Source of the DNA: Marvania coccoides
Taxonomy: Eukaryota > Chlorophyta > Trebouxiophyceae > Chlorellales > Chlorellaceae
Assembly (NCBI GenBank): GCA_963854735.1
Contig: OY978098.1
Span: 1,431,501 to 1,495,500 of the forward strand
DNA length: 64,000 nucleotides
Reading direction: 5' to 3'
Shown: piece after piece, positions 32,141-41,855 of the stretch
Layout of the letters: every line of letters starts with the position of its first letter
How positions within the stretch are numbered: the stretch's first letter is position 1
Made by a program: the position numbers and the translations under genes
The notes under the pieces: model-generated
Database searches by the model: none
Seen by the model: only the letters and a program-made list of their open reading frames with translations
Told to the model about the DNA's origin: nothing

Positions 32141-33808
32141 TCACTCCCCACGCTCCTCCCACTCCTTTAAAAACTGCACCAGCGCGGCTGTCCCCCTGGC
32201 AACGTCGGTCGGGGCCACGCTCTCCTCGGGCGAGTGACTCACGCCGGCCCTGCACCGCACAAACAGCATGCCGATAGGCGCCACCTCCGACACCGCCATC
32301 GCATCATGACCCGCCCCGCTCGCCAGCACCGCAATCTCCTCCCCTCCTTCAGTGCGCATCGTTTTGATGGTCGGCACATTCAGATCAGCCTGGCACGTCT
32401 TGTCGCCGCGCTTCTCGCTGGCGATACACCCCCCCTCGTCCGCTTCTCCCGCCTTCTCCAGCTCCAACCGGGGCACGATGTCCCGCACACTGTGCTCCAC
32501 CGCACTCGCCAGCCGCCCCATCAACTTTTCATCGCAGTACACAGCCCCCATTTCGTGCCGAATCTCCGCGCTGCACGTCACTCCGCGCTTGCTGCACACC
32601 TCCCGCATCATCGCCTGCACCGCCGCCACCACCCCGCCCCTCAGGTCGTCCGTCTGGCACCGCACATCAACCGTGAAATTTGCCGCCCCGGGGATAACAT
32701 TGGAGGCGCCAGGCCACAGCGTCAGCGCGCCCACCGTGCACACCAAGCTATCCTCCGCGATCGCCATCTTCACGCAGATGTTGTCGATCTGGGAGATGAT
32801 CTCAGCGGCCGCCGCAAGCGGGTCGTGGCGCAGCCGCATCGGGACGGTGCCCGCGTGGCCCTGCGCCCCCTTGAGCTTAATCAGCAGCCGTGTTTGCCCC
32901 GCGATGCCGCGCACCACCCCCAGCACCCGGCGTGACACCTCCAGCAGCGGCCCCTGCTCCAGGTGCACCTCCACGTAGCCAGCAGCGCCGTTCGGGTCGA
33001 CGGCGGCGGCCGCCACCGCCGCCTCCGTTCCCTCCATCCCCGCCGCCTGCAGCGCCCCCGCCAGGCTCACACCCTGCGCGTCCGTCGTCTGCAGCATGCC
33101 GCTGGCCACCAGCGTGCCCGCCAGCGCGCGGCTGCCTAGGAACGTCGATTGAAATCTCACACCCTCTTCGTCAGAAAAACCCACAACCTCTATGGGCTGT
33201 CGCAGCGCGGGGAAAGCAGATTTAGGGGTCAGCAGCTCCTGTACGTACAGCGTGGCCTCCGGGGCGCCGCCCTGCAGCTTGGCGGTGAGCGTTTCCACAG
33301 CGGAAATCAGCCGCTCCCGAGAAATCACACCGGATTTGAGCCCCGCGTCCAAGACGAGCGCTTTGGTGGCGGCGATGCCGACGATGATGCCCATCGCGCC
33401 GTCGTAGATCCCGCCGTCGATGACAGAGTCGTAGTGGGAGCCCACAAACATGGCCGGCGCCACGGGGTCTGCAGCGGCGGTGCGCCCCCGCACGTTGCCC
33501 ACCGCGTCGATCCACGTGTTGCCCATCCCCGCGGCGCGCATCCAGCGCAGCAGCTGCGCCGCCGCACGGCGGTGCCCCGCGTCCAGAAAGGTCCGTTTGA
33601 GGCGGTCGGGGAGGTCTGAGACGTTTCCCAGCAGGTGCAGGTGCATAGTGGGCTCCACCAGGAGGACGTGGCGCAGGGCGACATCAGGGAGGGCCAGGGC
33701 GGTGGCGGCGTGTTTCTTGCCCTTGCTTGCGGCGGACAGCGGTGCTGCGGCGGCGAGAATGCACAGCACGGCGACGAGATGCAGGGAGAGTGCTCTGGAG
33801 ACAGCCAT
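32141..33808 (-). CDS. AAH: Allantoate amidohydrolase (M20 family)
   Basis: A single exon encodes 555 aa, with an N-terminal secretory signal (LSLHLVAVLCILAAAAPLSA) consistent with the ER location of plant AAH. The metal-binding motifs of the M20 amidohydrolases are present: GSHYDSVIDGGIYDGAMGI, VVGFSDEEGVRFQSTFLGS, EVHLEQGPLLE and SGAGHDAMAVSEVAP. The match to plant allantoate amidohydrolase is close in these blocks. It releases ammonium and CO2 from allantoate in the purine (ureide) nitrogen salvage pathway, with Mn2+ expected. An insert around residues 420-470, rich in Glu/Lys/Cys, looks lineage-specific. Ureidoglycolate amidohydrolase is a related alternative, but the SDEEGVRFQSTFLGS text favours AAH. 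Confidence 0.87.
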   Translation of the reverse strand: MAVSRALSLHLVAVLCILAAAAPLSAASKGKKHAATALALPDVALRHVLLVEPTMHLHLLGNVSDLPDRLKRTFLDAGHRRAAAQLLRWMRAAGMGNTWIDAVGNVRGRTAAADPVAPAMFVGSHYDSVIDGGIYDGAMGIIVGIAATKALVLDAGLKSGVISRERLISAVETLTAKLQGGAPEATLYVQELLTPKSAFPALRQPIEVVGFSDEEGVRFQSTFLGSRALAGTLVASGMLQTTDAQGVSLAGALQAAGMEGTEAAVAAAAVDPNGAAGYVEVHLEQGPLLEVSRRVLGVVRGIAGQTRLLIKLKGAQGHAGTVPMRLRHDPLAAAAEIISQIDNICVKMAIAEDSLVCTVGALTLWPGASNVIPGAANFTVDVRCQTDDLRGGVVAAVQAMMREVCSKRGVTCSAEIRHEMGAVYCDEKLMGRLASAVEHSVRDIVPRLELEKAGEADEGGCIASEKRGDKTCQADLNVPTIKTMRTEGGEEIAVLASGAGHDAMAVSEVAPIGMLFVRCRAGVSHSPEESVAPTDVARGTAALVQFLKEWEERGE

Positions 33809-34132
33809 TTGCGGTGGTTTTTGTTATAAATTAATATACTGTGGCTTAAGGGTTCATTTGCTGCGGTGCGGTCGAGGGAACCGGAAATAAGTAGGTTCTG
33901 CTGCTTCCAATTAGATCGCTTTTCAGTGCTCGCGCATTTGCTGGCTTCAATCCACCGTGTTTCTCGACTAGTTGTTTTAGTTCATTAAACATGTAAGTTA
34001 ATCAAGGAATTTCAGAGATGGGGCTGAAAAAATGGATTGAAAATTAGGTCAGCCCACATCTCCAGGGAGCGCAGGCGCCTTGCATGGGGATTCTTAATAA
34101 TTTAAAACCAGCCCTCTCTCCCAACAAGTGCA
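33809..34132. other. Intergenic
   Basis: 324 bp between AAH (start) and the TDP1 3' end, both on the minus strand. AT-rich, with no gene seen. It should hold the AAH promoter and the TDP1 3' UTR. Confidence 0.5.
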
Positions 34133-36063
34133 TCATCCATGGCCCCCTCCCATCGCCTGCACCACGTCGCCCCACTCCATCTGGTCCAAAACGCCATAGT
34201 GACTGCCGACGCCAGGGAACCCCGCTCCGAGACTATCAACCCCCTGCCACGCCTCTCTGGGAGGCAGCCCGGAGCGCGTGTCCCACGGCACGTCCTCCGC
34301 GTCGTACTTCTTCGGCGGGAGCGAGTACGGGATGGGCAGTGGCACAGTGAGCACGCCGCCATTGCCGCTAACGACCAAAGATGGCTGCTGCGAGGCCCCT
34401 CGCTCCCACTGCACGAAGCGCACCGACTGCACTCCCTCTAGAGGTCCCACCGGCCGTGTTGCAGCGTCTTCAGTGCAGCTGAATCCGTGCCATCTGGACT
34501 TTCGATATGCGAGCTCCAGGGAGGGCACGCAGAGCACGCCCAGCTCGTAGGAAAGCACTTTGAGCAGCTGCCGGTTGTACTGCTTGGAGTTTTGCACCTC
34601 CCCCCAGGCCGCCTTGCTCAGGTTGTGGGACGTCAGGCAGAACCACGCGACTTCTTTGCCGCTGCCTGCGCTGCTGCCCGCGTCGTACCGGACATAGCTC
34701 TTGATGTGCTGCACAAGAAGAAAAGAGTAGAGATAAAAAGAAAGTATATGTTATTTGTTTGTTATTTTTTCCAGCCTAATAAAGTCTATTTTCATATTAT
34801 TAGCATTTCGATTTGCTTCTCACCGGCATGGCGCGCTGGCGGCCAGCCTCCTCCCCTCCCCAGCGGCAGTACAGCGCCTGCAGCAACGGTCGCCGCACCT
34901 TATCTGGGTACCCAGGCACGCTGCCCCCCGCAAACCACCCTTCCAAGCTGTTTTGAATCTCAGCGGTGGTGGGCCACACGAGCTGGGTGGCGCTGGGAGC
35001 GTCCAGCGGCCGCCCCGACTGGCTGTGTCCCGCCGCCAGGCTTTCAATGAAGTTTTTCAGCCAGTTGGCGGCAATGCTGCCCACGCTGCTGAATTGCGCA
35101 GCCACTGGGGCGCCAGAAAACTTATTGGCAAAGCCGCCGGGTTCATTGTTCAGGCAGGCGCGCAGCTTCATGTGGCCGTACGCCGAAATTTTGGACCCTG
35201 TAGAGAAAGAGAAACACGAGTTAAGCAAAGCAAGTTGAGACGGAAACAGTACATTACGAAATCAGAGAATTTTCAAAGGAAAAAAGAAAATCAGTGTCCT
35301 CACCGCTGTGCTCGCCAGCCCCAGAGGGCACCGAGGCGATCAGGTGCACCCTGGCCATGCTGAAATCGTGCTTTTCTATCAGCTCACGCACGTGCCGCCC
35401 TTGCGCCGCAAGCAGCCTCAGCCCCGCAATGTACTCCAAAAGATCGCTTTGAAACGTTGAGGCTCTAGGGGAGGCATCATCCTTGAGAGGAAAATCCTGG
35501 TAAAACAGTCCCTGGCTCTTGTTATTGGCATCGCAAAATAAGAGGTTTGCCGTGTGAATAACCACACGCAGCCCTCTCGGGTAGTGCAATAGAAACGCTT
35601 TGGAGTGGTAGGTCCCGTACTCAGGCACCCAGGGCGTGTGCAGAGCGAACCGCCCCCCCATTCCAGCAGCGTTCAGGGCTGTGGTGATATTCTTGGCTGC
35701 AGCTCCGCGTTCGCCGTGGACGACCAGCATGCTGGGCACGCTGCGCAGCGCGGGGCAGGCGGACAGTAGCCACGCCATGTCTATCATGTAATTTGATACC
35801 AGGGCCCATTGGAGGCCAGGTCCTGACAAGATTTGGCTGAGCTTGGCGCCGAGAAACCCTTCATTGGCCCAATCGGGGATGCCGCGCACAGCGAAAAGGT
35901 GCAGCGGCGAGTCGAGCGCACCAGCGTGTGACGGGGCTGCCGCGGGTGTGTCGTCTCCCCCTGTCAAGTCAATGATTTCGGCAGCAGAAGGGGCAACACC
36001 GGCGGTTGTAATTTTTGGAGAAGTCTTTGCACGCTTGTTGGGGGGCTCGCCGGATGCAATCAT
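34133..36063 (-). CDS. TDP1: Tyrosyl-DNA phosphodiesterase 1
   Basis: Exons 36063-35304, 35197-34824 and 34708-34133 give 569 aa. Both HKN motifs of the phospholipase-D-like active site are present: H153-S-K155 in YHSKAFLLHYPRGLRVVIHTAN, and H379-I-K381 in HIKSYVRYD with Asn about 407 in CLTSHNLSKAAWG. The second histidine lies at the start of the third exon, so splicing forms it. TDP1 removes trapped topoisomerase I tyrosine adducts from DNA 3' ends. A basic segment NKRAKTSPK near the N-terminus could be a nuclear signal. The end (PLPIPYSLPPKKYDAEDVPW) is the usual TDP1 C-terminal motif. A decayed copy lies directly upstream on the same strand. Confidence 0.92.
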
Positions 36064-36379
36064 TTATACAAAAGCTCAAGAGGCGTCAAAACCTGCAGTT
36101 TCCCGTAATTTGAAGCTTGTTTGAAATTTTTGAGCTTGATCAGATGTGTGTGTTTTACGGGGTGATGCTGCTTGCAACTGACGCCCTGATGTGGCAAAAA
36201 TTCTAATAATATGCATAAACTTTAAAAGTCCGGTCTTTTTTATTTACAGCTGTTTGTGGAAGGGAGTAATGTTTGGCTTGGGTTTGCTTCCAATGTTTGG
36301 GCCATCCTGGACTCCTCGATATCAATTACTACACAATCTCACAATCTCATTGTTGCCTGTTCCGGCCACCAGCTCCCTG
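36064..36379. other. Spacer between TDP1 and its decayed copy
   Basis: 316 bp, probably the TDP1 promoter and remnants of the 3' UTR of the duplicate. No gene seen. Confidence 0.45.
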
Positions 36380-38305
36380 TTCATGCCACCCTCGCCTCGT
36401 CCCCAGCTTCATATTTTTTGGGCGGCAAAGGGAACGGAATGGGCAGCGGCACAGTGAGAACGCCCTCGTCCCCCAGCGAAGGAGCTTGCGGGGTCCCAGT
36501 TTGCCACTGCACGAATCGCACCGTCTGCACCCCAGGCATGGCCCCTTTTAGCGCGCCAGCGTCAGTGCAAGAGAACCCGTGCCAGCGAGAGGTGCAGTAG
36601 GTCAACTCCCGGCTGGGTGTCAGCATCACAGAGAGCTCGTAGGAGAGATGTTCAGGAGGATTTTAACACCCTCCATTTTGGCTGTCTGCTGCTTCCCCCA
36701 TGCCGCCCCGCTCAAATTATGCGACCCCATCGCGCACCATGCAATGTCCTCGTTCACGTACCTGAGGTACAGCTTCGTGTGCTACCAAAACCCGGAAAAA
36801 TATTGAGAAGTAATTATGCTATTAATGCGAAGAAAAAGTGTGAAAGCACGCCTGTATCTTACCGGCATGACTCGGTCGCGTCCAGCTGGCCCTCCTTCCC
36901 ACCGACAGTACCGCTCCATGAGAAAATCTTTCCTGACGTCCTTCACTAGCCCCGGCAGATTTTGGCCGGAAATACGGCCACAGATGGAGGTTTCGATCTC
37001 GTCGACGGTGGACAAGGTGCGTCGCCGAAGGAGCGCCTAACGCCTGCCCCGAAACGCAGCGGCCTGCCGAGAAGCTCCCGATAAATTCGCCGAGCAGTTT
37101 GGGGCTCAAAATGCCAATGCTGCTGTACTGCATGGCCAGCTGCGAACATTTGAACGCGTCAGGGAAGACTTCCTTCTTCAGAAGGTCTTCCACCCTTTAA
37201 ATTCCGACGTTTGTGGCCGTCGTGCCTGCAGTGAGGAATAATTAAATTGCTTAGAAAGAAGGAATGGAGGTGGAGATGCACTGGCCAAAGGAAGACGCCA
37301 GAGTTAAATATATAAAATAAAACAAGAATCCAATACAGGAGTGGAAACAATATGTATAGGGCGTCCTCCCCCTGGTGTCTCTTTAATTTTTATTTTTGTT
37401 GAAAAATAAAATTGAGACTTAATATCCTCGGTGCTTGGCGGGCATATGAAAAAACATGTTATTTTTTTTACTTACGGTCAAAGTCGCCAGGACGGGACGG
37501 CGTAGAAGAAACCAGGTTACGGTCAAAGTCGCCAGGACGGGACGGCGTAGAAGAAACCAGGTGGGCCCTCGCAAACTCAAAGTCGTGCAGCTCTATTACC
37601 CCCTTTACGCGCTGCCACTCCGCCTCCTTGAGCTGCAGCGTGCTCAAGCTCTCCAGCAGGTCACGCTGAAGGGGTGCGGTGAAGTGAGAGCTCGAATCTT
37701 TCACAGGGAAATCTTGAAGAGCGCCTGCATCCAGTCATACGACTGCGTAAGATTCACAGACTGGACCATCACCTCGGGTGAAATTTGCCGTAAGGGCGCC
37801 CACACTTCGTATAGGGGCCGAACATGGGAGGGTGGTGGAAGTCGCGCGATCCATCAGCTCAACTAGCCTCTTCTTGTCTGCTTCGTTGTTTTGGCCAAAA
37901 AATAGCCTGCCAAGACGCTGGCACAGTCCTCCTCGCTCTCACCATGGCCGTGCACGATCAGCAGTCTCGTGACGTTGAGCAGCGCAGGGCACGTGGACAG
38001 CAGTGACTGGGTGTCGATGGAAAAGCACGAAATCATAGCCCAGGTGATGTCGCCAGCCACAATTTGGCCCAGGAAGTCTTGGTTTGCCCAATCCGGCAGG
38101 CCAAGGCCACGCACGGCAAAGAGGTGCAGCGGAGAGTCGGGGAGCTGGTGAGAAGGAGGAGCAGCAGCGGCACTGCAGGATCCAGCAACAGGGCTAGCAT
38201 TTGTAGCCAAGGCTGTGTCGTCGTCCCCGGTGAGGTCTATATCCTCGGTTTCTTGTCTTCAGCAATCTTTTGACGCTTGAAATATTGTTCATCGCCCGGA
38301 TTCAT
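36380..38305 (-). pseudogene. Decayed tandem copy of TDP1
   Basis: Fragments in the same order as TDP1, at clearly lower identity, are spread over all three frames. They start at MNPGDEQYFKRQK (38305), then after a frame change IDLTGDDDTALAT and PLHLFAVRGLGLPDWANQDF; LIVHGHGESEEDC to a stop; a stretch where the first HKN (YHSK) motif should be but is not recognisable; DFPVKDSS-like text broken by a stop; HLVSSTPSRPG; AMQYSSIGILSPKLLGEF; the second HKN motif in HTKLYLRY...MGSHNLSGAAW; and finally SRWHGFSC...PLPIPFPLPPKKYEAG in another frame. At least three frame breaks and the loss of one catalytic motif argue for a pseudogene. Exon-intron borders similar to TDP1 survive (for example, a GTAAGT donor near 37474). 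Confidence 0.75.
37472..37561. repeat. Perfect 45-bp tandem duplication in the TDP1 copy
   Basis: Bases 37472-37516 and 37517-37561 are identical. On the minus strand the unit encodes LVSSTPSRPGDFDRN/K. The duplication includes the exon end and the first bases of the intron (GACC|GTAA), so a second potential donor was created. Confidence 0.95.
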
Positions 38306-38674
38306 GTTTGCGGGCAGAATCGGTGTGGTTTGCACAATCGAGATTTATTTTGATCTTTCGGAGATATCAATATTGCTTCTATGAAGGTATTTAACGCGTC
38401 GAAAATTCAGAGAATATATTAGCTTTTGTGAAAACTAAACCGGAGGAAAAAGCATTGCCCTCCGAGGATGGGGTAAAGTTGGTCAAACTCCTGGAATCCG
38501 AGGGGAAACTGAGTTTGAAACTTCAGTCTCCATTTTTTTGTCTCTCTCCAGTCTCTCTCCAATTTTTTAATTATGGTTACATTGAGGAGTTAATTGGATG
38601 ATAGCACATACCTGTCTTCTATTTTTTTCCTCATCGAATTGTTTTTTAGCCCAAAAGCTGTGCCTCTCCCCTCG
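38306..38674. other. Intergenic
   Basis: 369 bp between the decayed TDP1 copy and the 3' end of the RRM gene (both minus). No gene seen. Confidence 0.5.
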
Positions 38675-39859
38675 TCAAGCCCGCTTCTTGGTAGGCTTGG
38701 CTGCCGATGCAGCAGCAGCCTTCCGCTTCTTCCCCTCTGTGGCCACCGCAGGCTCCTCAACCGCCGCCGCCGCTGCCTTCTTTTTCACCGCCGACTTCGC
38801 CGCAGCAGGGGCTTTGGCAGCCGGTGTCTTAGCAGGCGCCTTGGCAGCACTCTTTGCGGGGGTTTTGGCTGATGTCTTTGTATTTGCAGCAGCCGGAGTC
38901 GTGCCTACATCTTTCTCTTCCACAGCTGTCGGCACCCGCGACCGCGTGACCCTGCCCTCCGCTGCCGGCGTGGGAGCCACCGCCTTCACCGCACTCGCTG
39001 CCACCGCCTTCTTCACCTTCTTTGCGGTCTTCTTCTCCGGCTTGGGCGTCGGCTCAGCTTCTTCCTCGTGCTGCACCGCCTCTCCTGGGAATTCGTAATC
39101 AATGCCAGCCTGTTGTTCGGAAAGGAAGAAGAAAAAGACAAGTTTTAATCATCATTTCATCCCCGAAAAATGTGCGCAGTGATCGTAATTTTGAGTTTAT
39201 TTTATTTTATTTTCTCACCTCTTTGATGCGCTTCTTGCGGCTCTTTTCGCGCTTGGCTGCTGAAGCAGCGCGCTTTGCCGCCAGCTCTGGCGTGATGTCC
39301 TTGTTGTGGCGCTCCATCTCGATTTTTTTCCAAGGGATGCGCTTAAACACGCGGTTGGCGCCCTTGAACAGCTCAGGGTGTACCTCGCTCTTGTTCATGA
39401 CCCTGCTCTGCAGCTTTTGTCCGAAAAACATGTAGCCGTCCATCGCGTCGGCCACCACCTTGGCCACATCGGGCGAAGAGAACTCCAGAAAAGCATAGTG
39501 CTTGCTTTTGCCGCTCTTCTTGTTCCTGGACAGCCGCACCTTGCTCACTTTGCCGAACTGAGCGAAGTATTCTGCGAGATTCAAGTTAAAAAAAAATTAG
39601 TATTCAATTTCGGCACAGGCGCACGCTGCAGGCACCGATAACGCACCTTTCATCTGCTTCTCGTAGAATCCGTGGGGGACATGGCTGCAGAGAGGGGGGG
39701 GAATGTTCGAAAGTGAGAAGGATTTGCGCCGCCATCGAAGAGGTGCGCTCAAGACTGGCAGGTACCGCACCCTATGTAGACGACATTGCTTAGCACCGCC
39801 TCCTCGCTGCTTGTGCCCGGCTCTTCTGCCGCCACAGCATCTGCCTTACGCTTGGGCAT
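38675..39859 (-). CDS. NIFK-like nucleolar RRM protein
   Basis: Exons 39859-39771, 39684-39647 (38 nt), 39571-39219 and 39109-38675 give 304 aa. One RRM is formed across three exons: VVYIGHVPHGFYEKQMKEYF (RNP2), then FGKVSKVRLSRNKKSGKSKH and YAFLEFSSPDVAKVV (RNP1). After it comes GYMFFGQKLQSRVM and KRIPWKKIEMERHNKD. This arrangement is that of NIFK (MKI67 FHA-interacting nucleolar protein) and yeast Nop15, which act in 60S ribosome assembly. The last exon is a Lys/Ala/Pro-rich tail resembling histone H1, probably disordered and nucleic-acid binding. The 38-nt exon encodes exactly the 'HVPHGFYEKQMK' RNP2 flank that defines the group. Confidence 0.85.
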
Positions 39860-40427
39860 TTTTTCGATTAGTGTTCTTCTTTGAAAGCAATTTAATTTAT
39901 AACGGGGGGGCCGCGTGAATAGCAGATGATAATATATTTTTTTTAATACAAATATAAAAAATTGATGCATGCATGAACGATTTTGATGTTCGAGTCATTT
40001 TTCTTTTCTGCACTGCTTGCAGTTGGCAGCCCAAACAACAAATATTAACATCTAATGATTGACGACACCCCGGCATGACAGCTGAACAGTGCAGGTTGTT
40101 GCTGGCTGGCGCTGGCTCTCAAGCCCAGCCCATGAGGCTGGCAGCACCCGCCTTGGCGGAGCAGCAACGGTTCTGCAAACGCTGGAGAACCTAGCACTAT
40201 GGACCCGCATATTGCTCAATTGGGGGTCCGACGCAAATATTCAACGGCTCAAGGGTTAAAAGGCAGCACCCATGACGGAGAAGTGTTACAATTACAGAAA
40301 AAACGGCGATAATAACTCGAGAGAGTAATATTATAATGAAATAAAAATCAATTAACCAAAACAAAAGACAGCGGGAAAGAGTAATCAATATCAAACTGAT
40401 TGCATTTTAAAGAATATATATATATGA
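39860..40427. other. Intergenic
   Basis: 568 bp between the start of the RRM gene and the end of the PAP/fibrillin gene, both on the minus strand. It contains an AT-rich promoter-like part and a GC-richer block (about 40080-40200) without ORF or clear fold. Confidence 0.5.
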
Positions 40428-41181
40428 TTACTTGAACTCTCTGGGTGGCCCCTCTCGCACGGTGATAAGCAGGTCGCCTCTGACGTCGCGATTGAGCCGA
40501 AACTTAGAGTCCACATATATGCTGTCGAACCAGCCTTGTCCAAAAGGCGGCAAATTGACCGCCTTGTCGTTGGGCAGCTTGAGCGTCGCCTTTGTGAACT
40601 TGAAGTTGGTGCGACTATCGCCAGCCCACTCCAGCGAAGAGTCCACGATGAAGGCGCCCTCGGGGGGGAAGGTAATGACGTTCTGCAGCGACCCTGCGGC
40701 GGTGTCGATGACCTGGAACACATCCTCTGCTCGAGTCTTGAAGAAAGAAGCATTTTTCAGAATAAAAAGAGTTTCCTGCAGAGAGGGGGGAGAATTTTTT
40801 AAATAATCCACAGGAAGGTGATGTATAAAATTAAGGGAAAGCAGGCGTGTAGTCCTTGATTATTCTCACTTGTTCAGTGGTCCACAGCAGCTTCCAAGTG
40901 CCTTTGATATTGGCCTCGGTTCCACTTGGACCCAGCTCTTCCAGCTCAACAAAACACTGCTTAATGGCAGCCAGCTGCTCTTTGCTGGTGTTCAGCCCGC
41001 GGTCTGTGTCGGCAACGATGGCCAGCAGCTTCTTTAAGCTGGCCTCCGCCGGCTTCGTCTTGCTGCCAGCGAAATTGAACAGATCTTTAAGAAAGGCGCG
41101 CGGCGGCGTCGCACGGCGTCTTTCATGTGTCTGGGAGCGACTGCTGAGCACAGCGCGGTGGGCATTATTAGAGGCCAGCAT
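40428..41181 (-). CDS. PAP/fibrillin (plastid lipid-associated protein)
   Basis: Exons 41181-40870 and 40775-40428, joined at phase 0, give 219 aa. The N-terminus is a basic plastid leader (SSRSQTHERRRATPPRAFLK). The domain then begins KLLAIVADTDRGLNTSKEQL and continues with GTWKLLWTTEQETLFILKN at the splice junction, VFQVIDTAAGSLQNVITFPP and RDVRGDLLITVRE near the end. These are the hallmarks of the PAP_fibrillin domain: the 'W-L-Y-T/TTE' strand and the LRIDRGD-like motif (here RLNRDVRGD). Fibrillins bind prenyl lipids and carotenoids in plastoglobules and thylakoids. Which of the plant fibrillin classes this belongs to is not clear. Confidence 0.82.
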
Positions 41182-41855
41182 TCTTTGGATCAGATATTTT
41201 AAAAATATTGATTCCGGAGTACGCTTGAGCTTGTGCGCTTCCTGTTGGGTAATCTATAAAATAATTTATATTTTTGCGCAAATTTGCATTAATATTGGTG
41301 GTTGAAAAATTCGAGTTTGGGCGCTGGAGGGCCAGATGCAGTTGCAGTCTGGTTCGCTGAGTTAATTAATGCAGACATTTTCATTGGCGATGGAGGTGCT
41401 ATATGGCGCCAGGGAATCTCGGCGCACATGGCGTCATCGCTCATTATCACCGCCACGCGTTAAATCGGTCCGAAGCTGCAAACTTTATATATATAGCCTG
41501 GGCTGATGGACAGCATTGCAGCATAAATTTTGCAGACAGCTGAAGCTTGGTTATAACTCTGGAAGTAACATGCTTTTTAGTTTCATGCAATGTTATTTCA
41601 TTTTTATTTCATGAAAGGTCCTGTGATTTCCTTCCCAGCCAGCTGCGTCCGTGTCCCAGCCCATTAAACAACTCAAATCTGATGGAAAGGTGTTTAAACT
41701 AACACATAAACGCACACATGCACACAATAAACACAATAAAAAAAAATCAAAGCAGGCCTCTATAAATTTGTCATTTCAGGTAAAATAACGGCAATAATGC
41801 ATAATTTATCGATTCAATAACTCATTAACGTTATTCAAATATTTAAAAAGGATGA
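41182..41855. other. Intergenic
   Basis: 674 bp between the start of the fibrillin gene and the end of the GH9 gene (both minus). AT-rich, including CACACA and A-rich runs near 41705-41745. No gene seen. Confidence 0.5.

Noticed and set aside
32234..32978. Long plus-strand ORFs rich in His/Arg/Pro opposite AAH
   Set aside because: Antisense shadow of a clearly conserved amidohydrolase.
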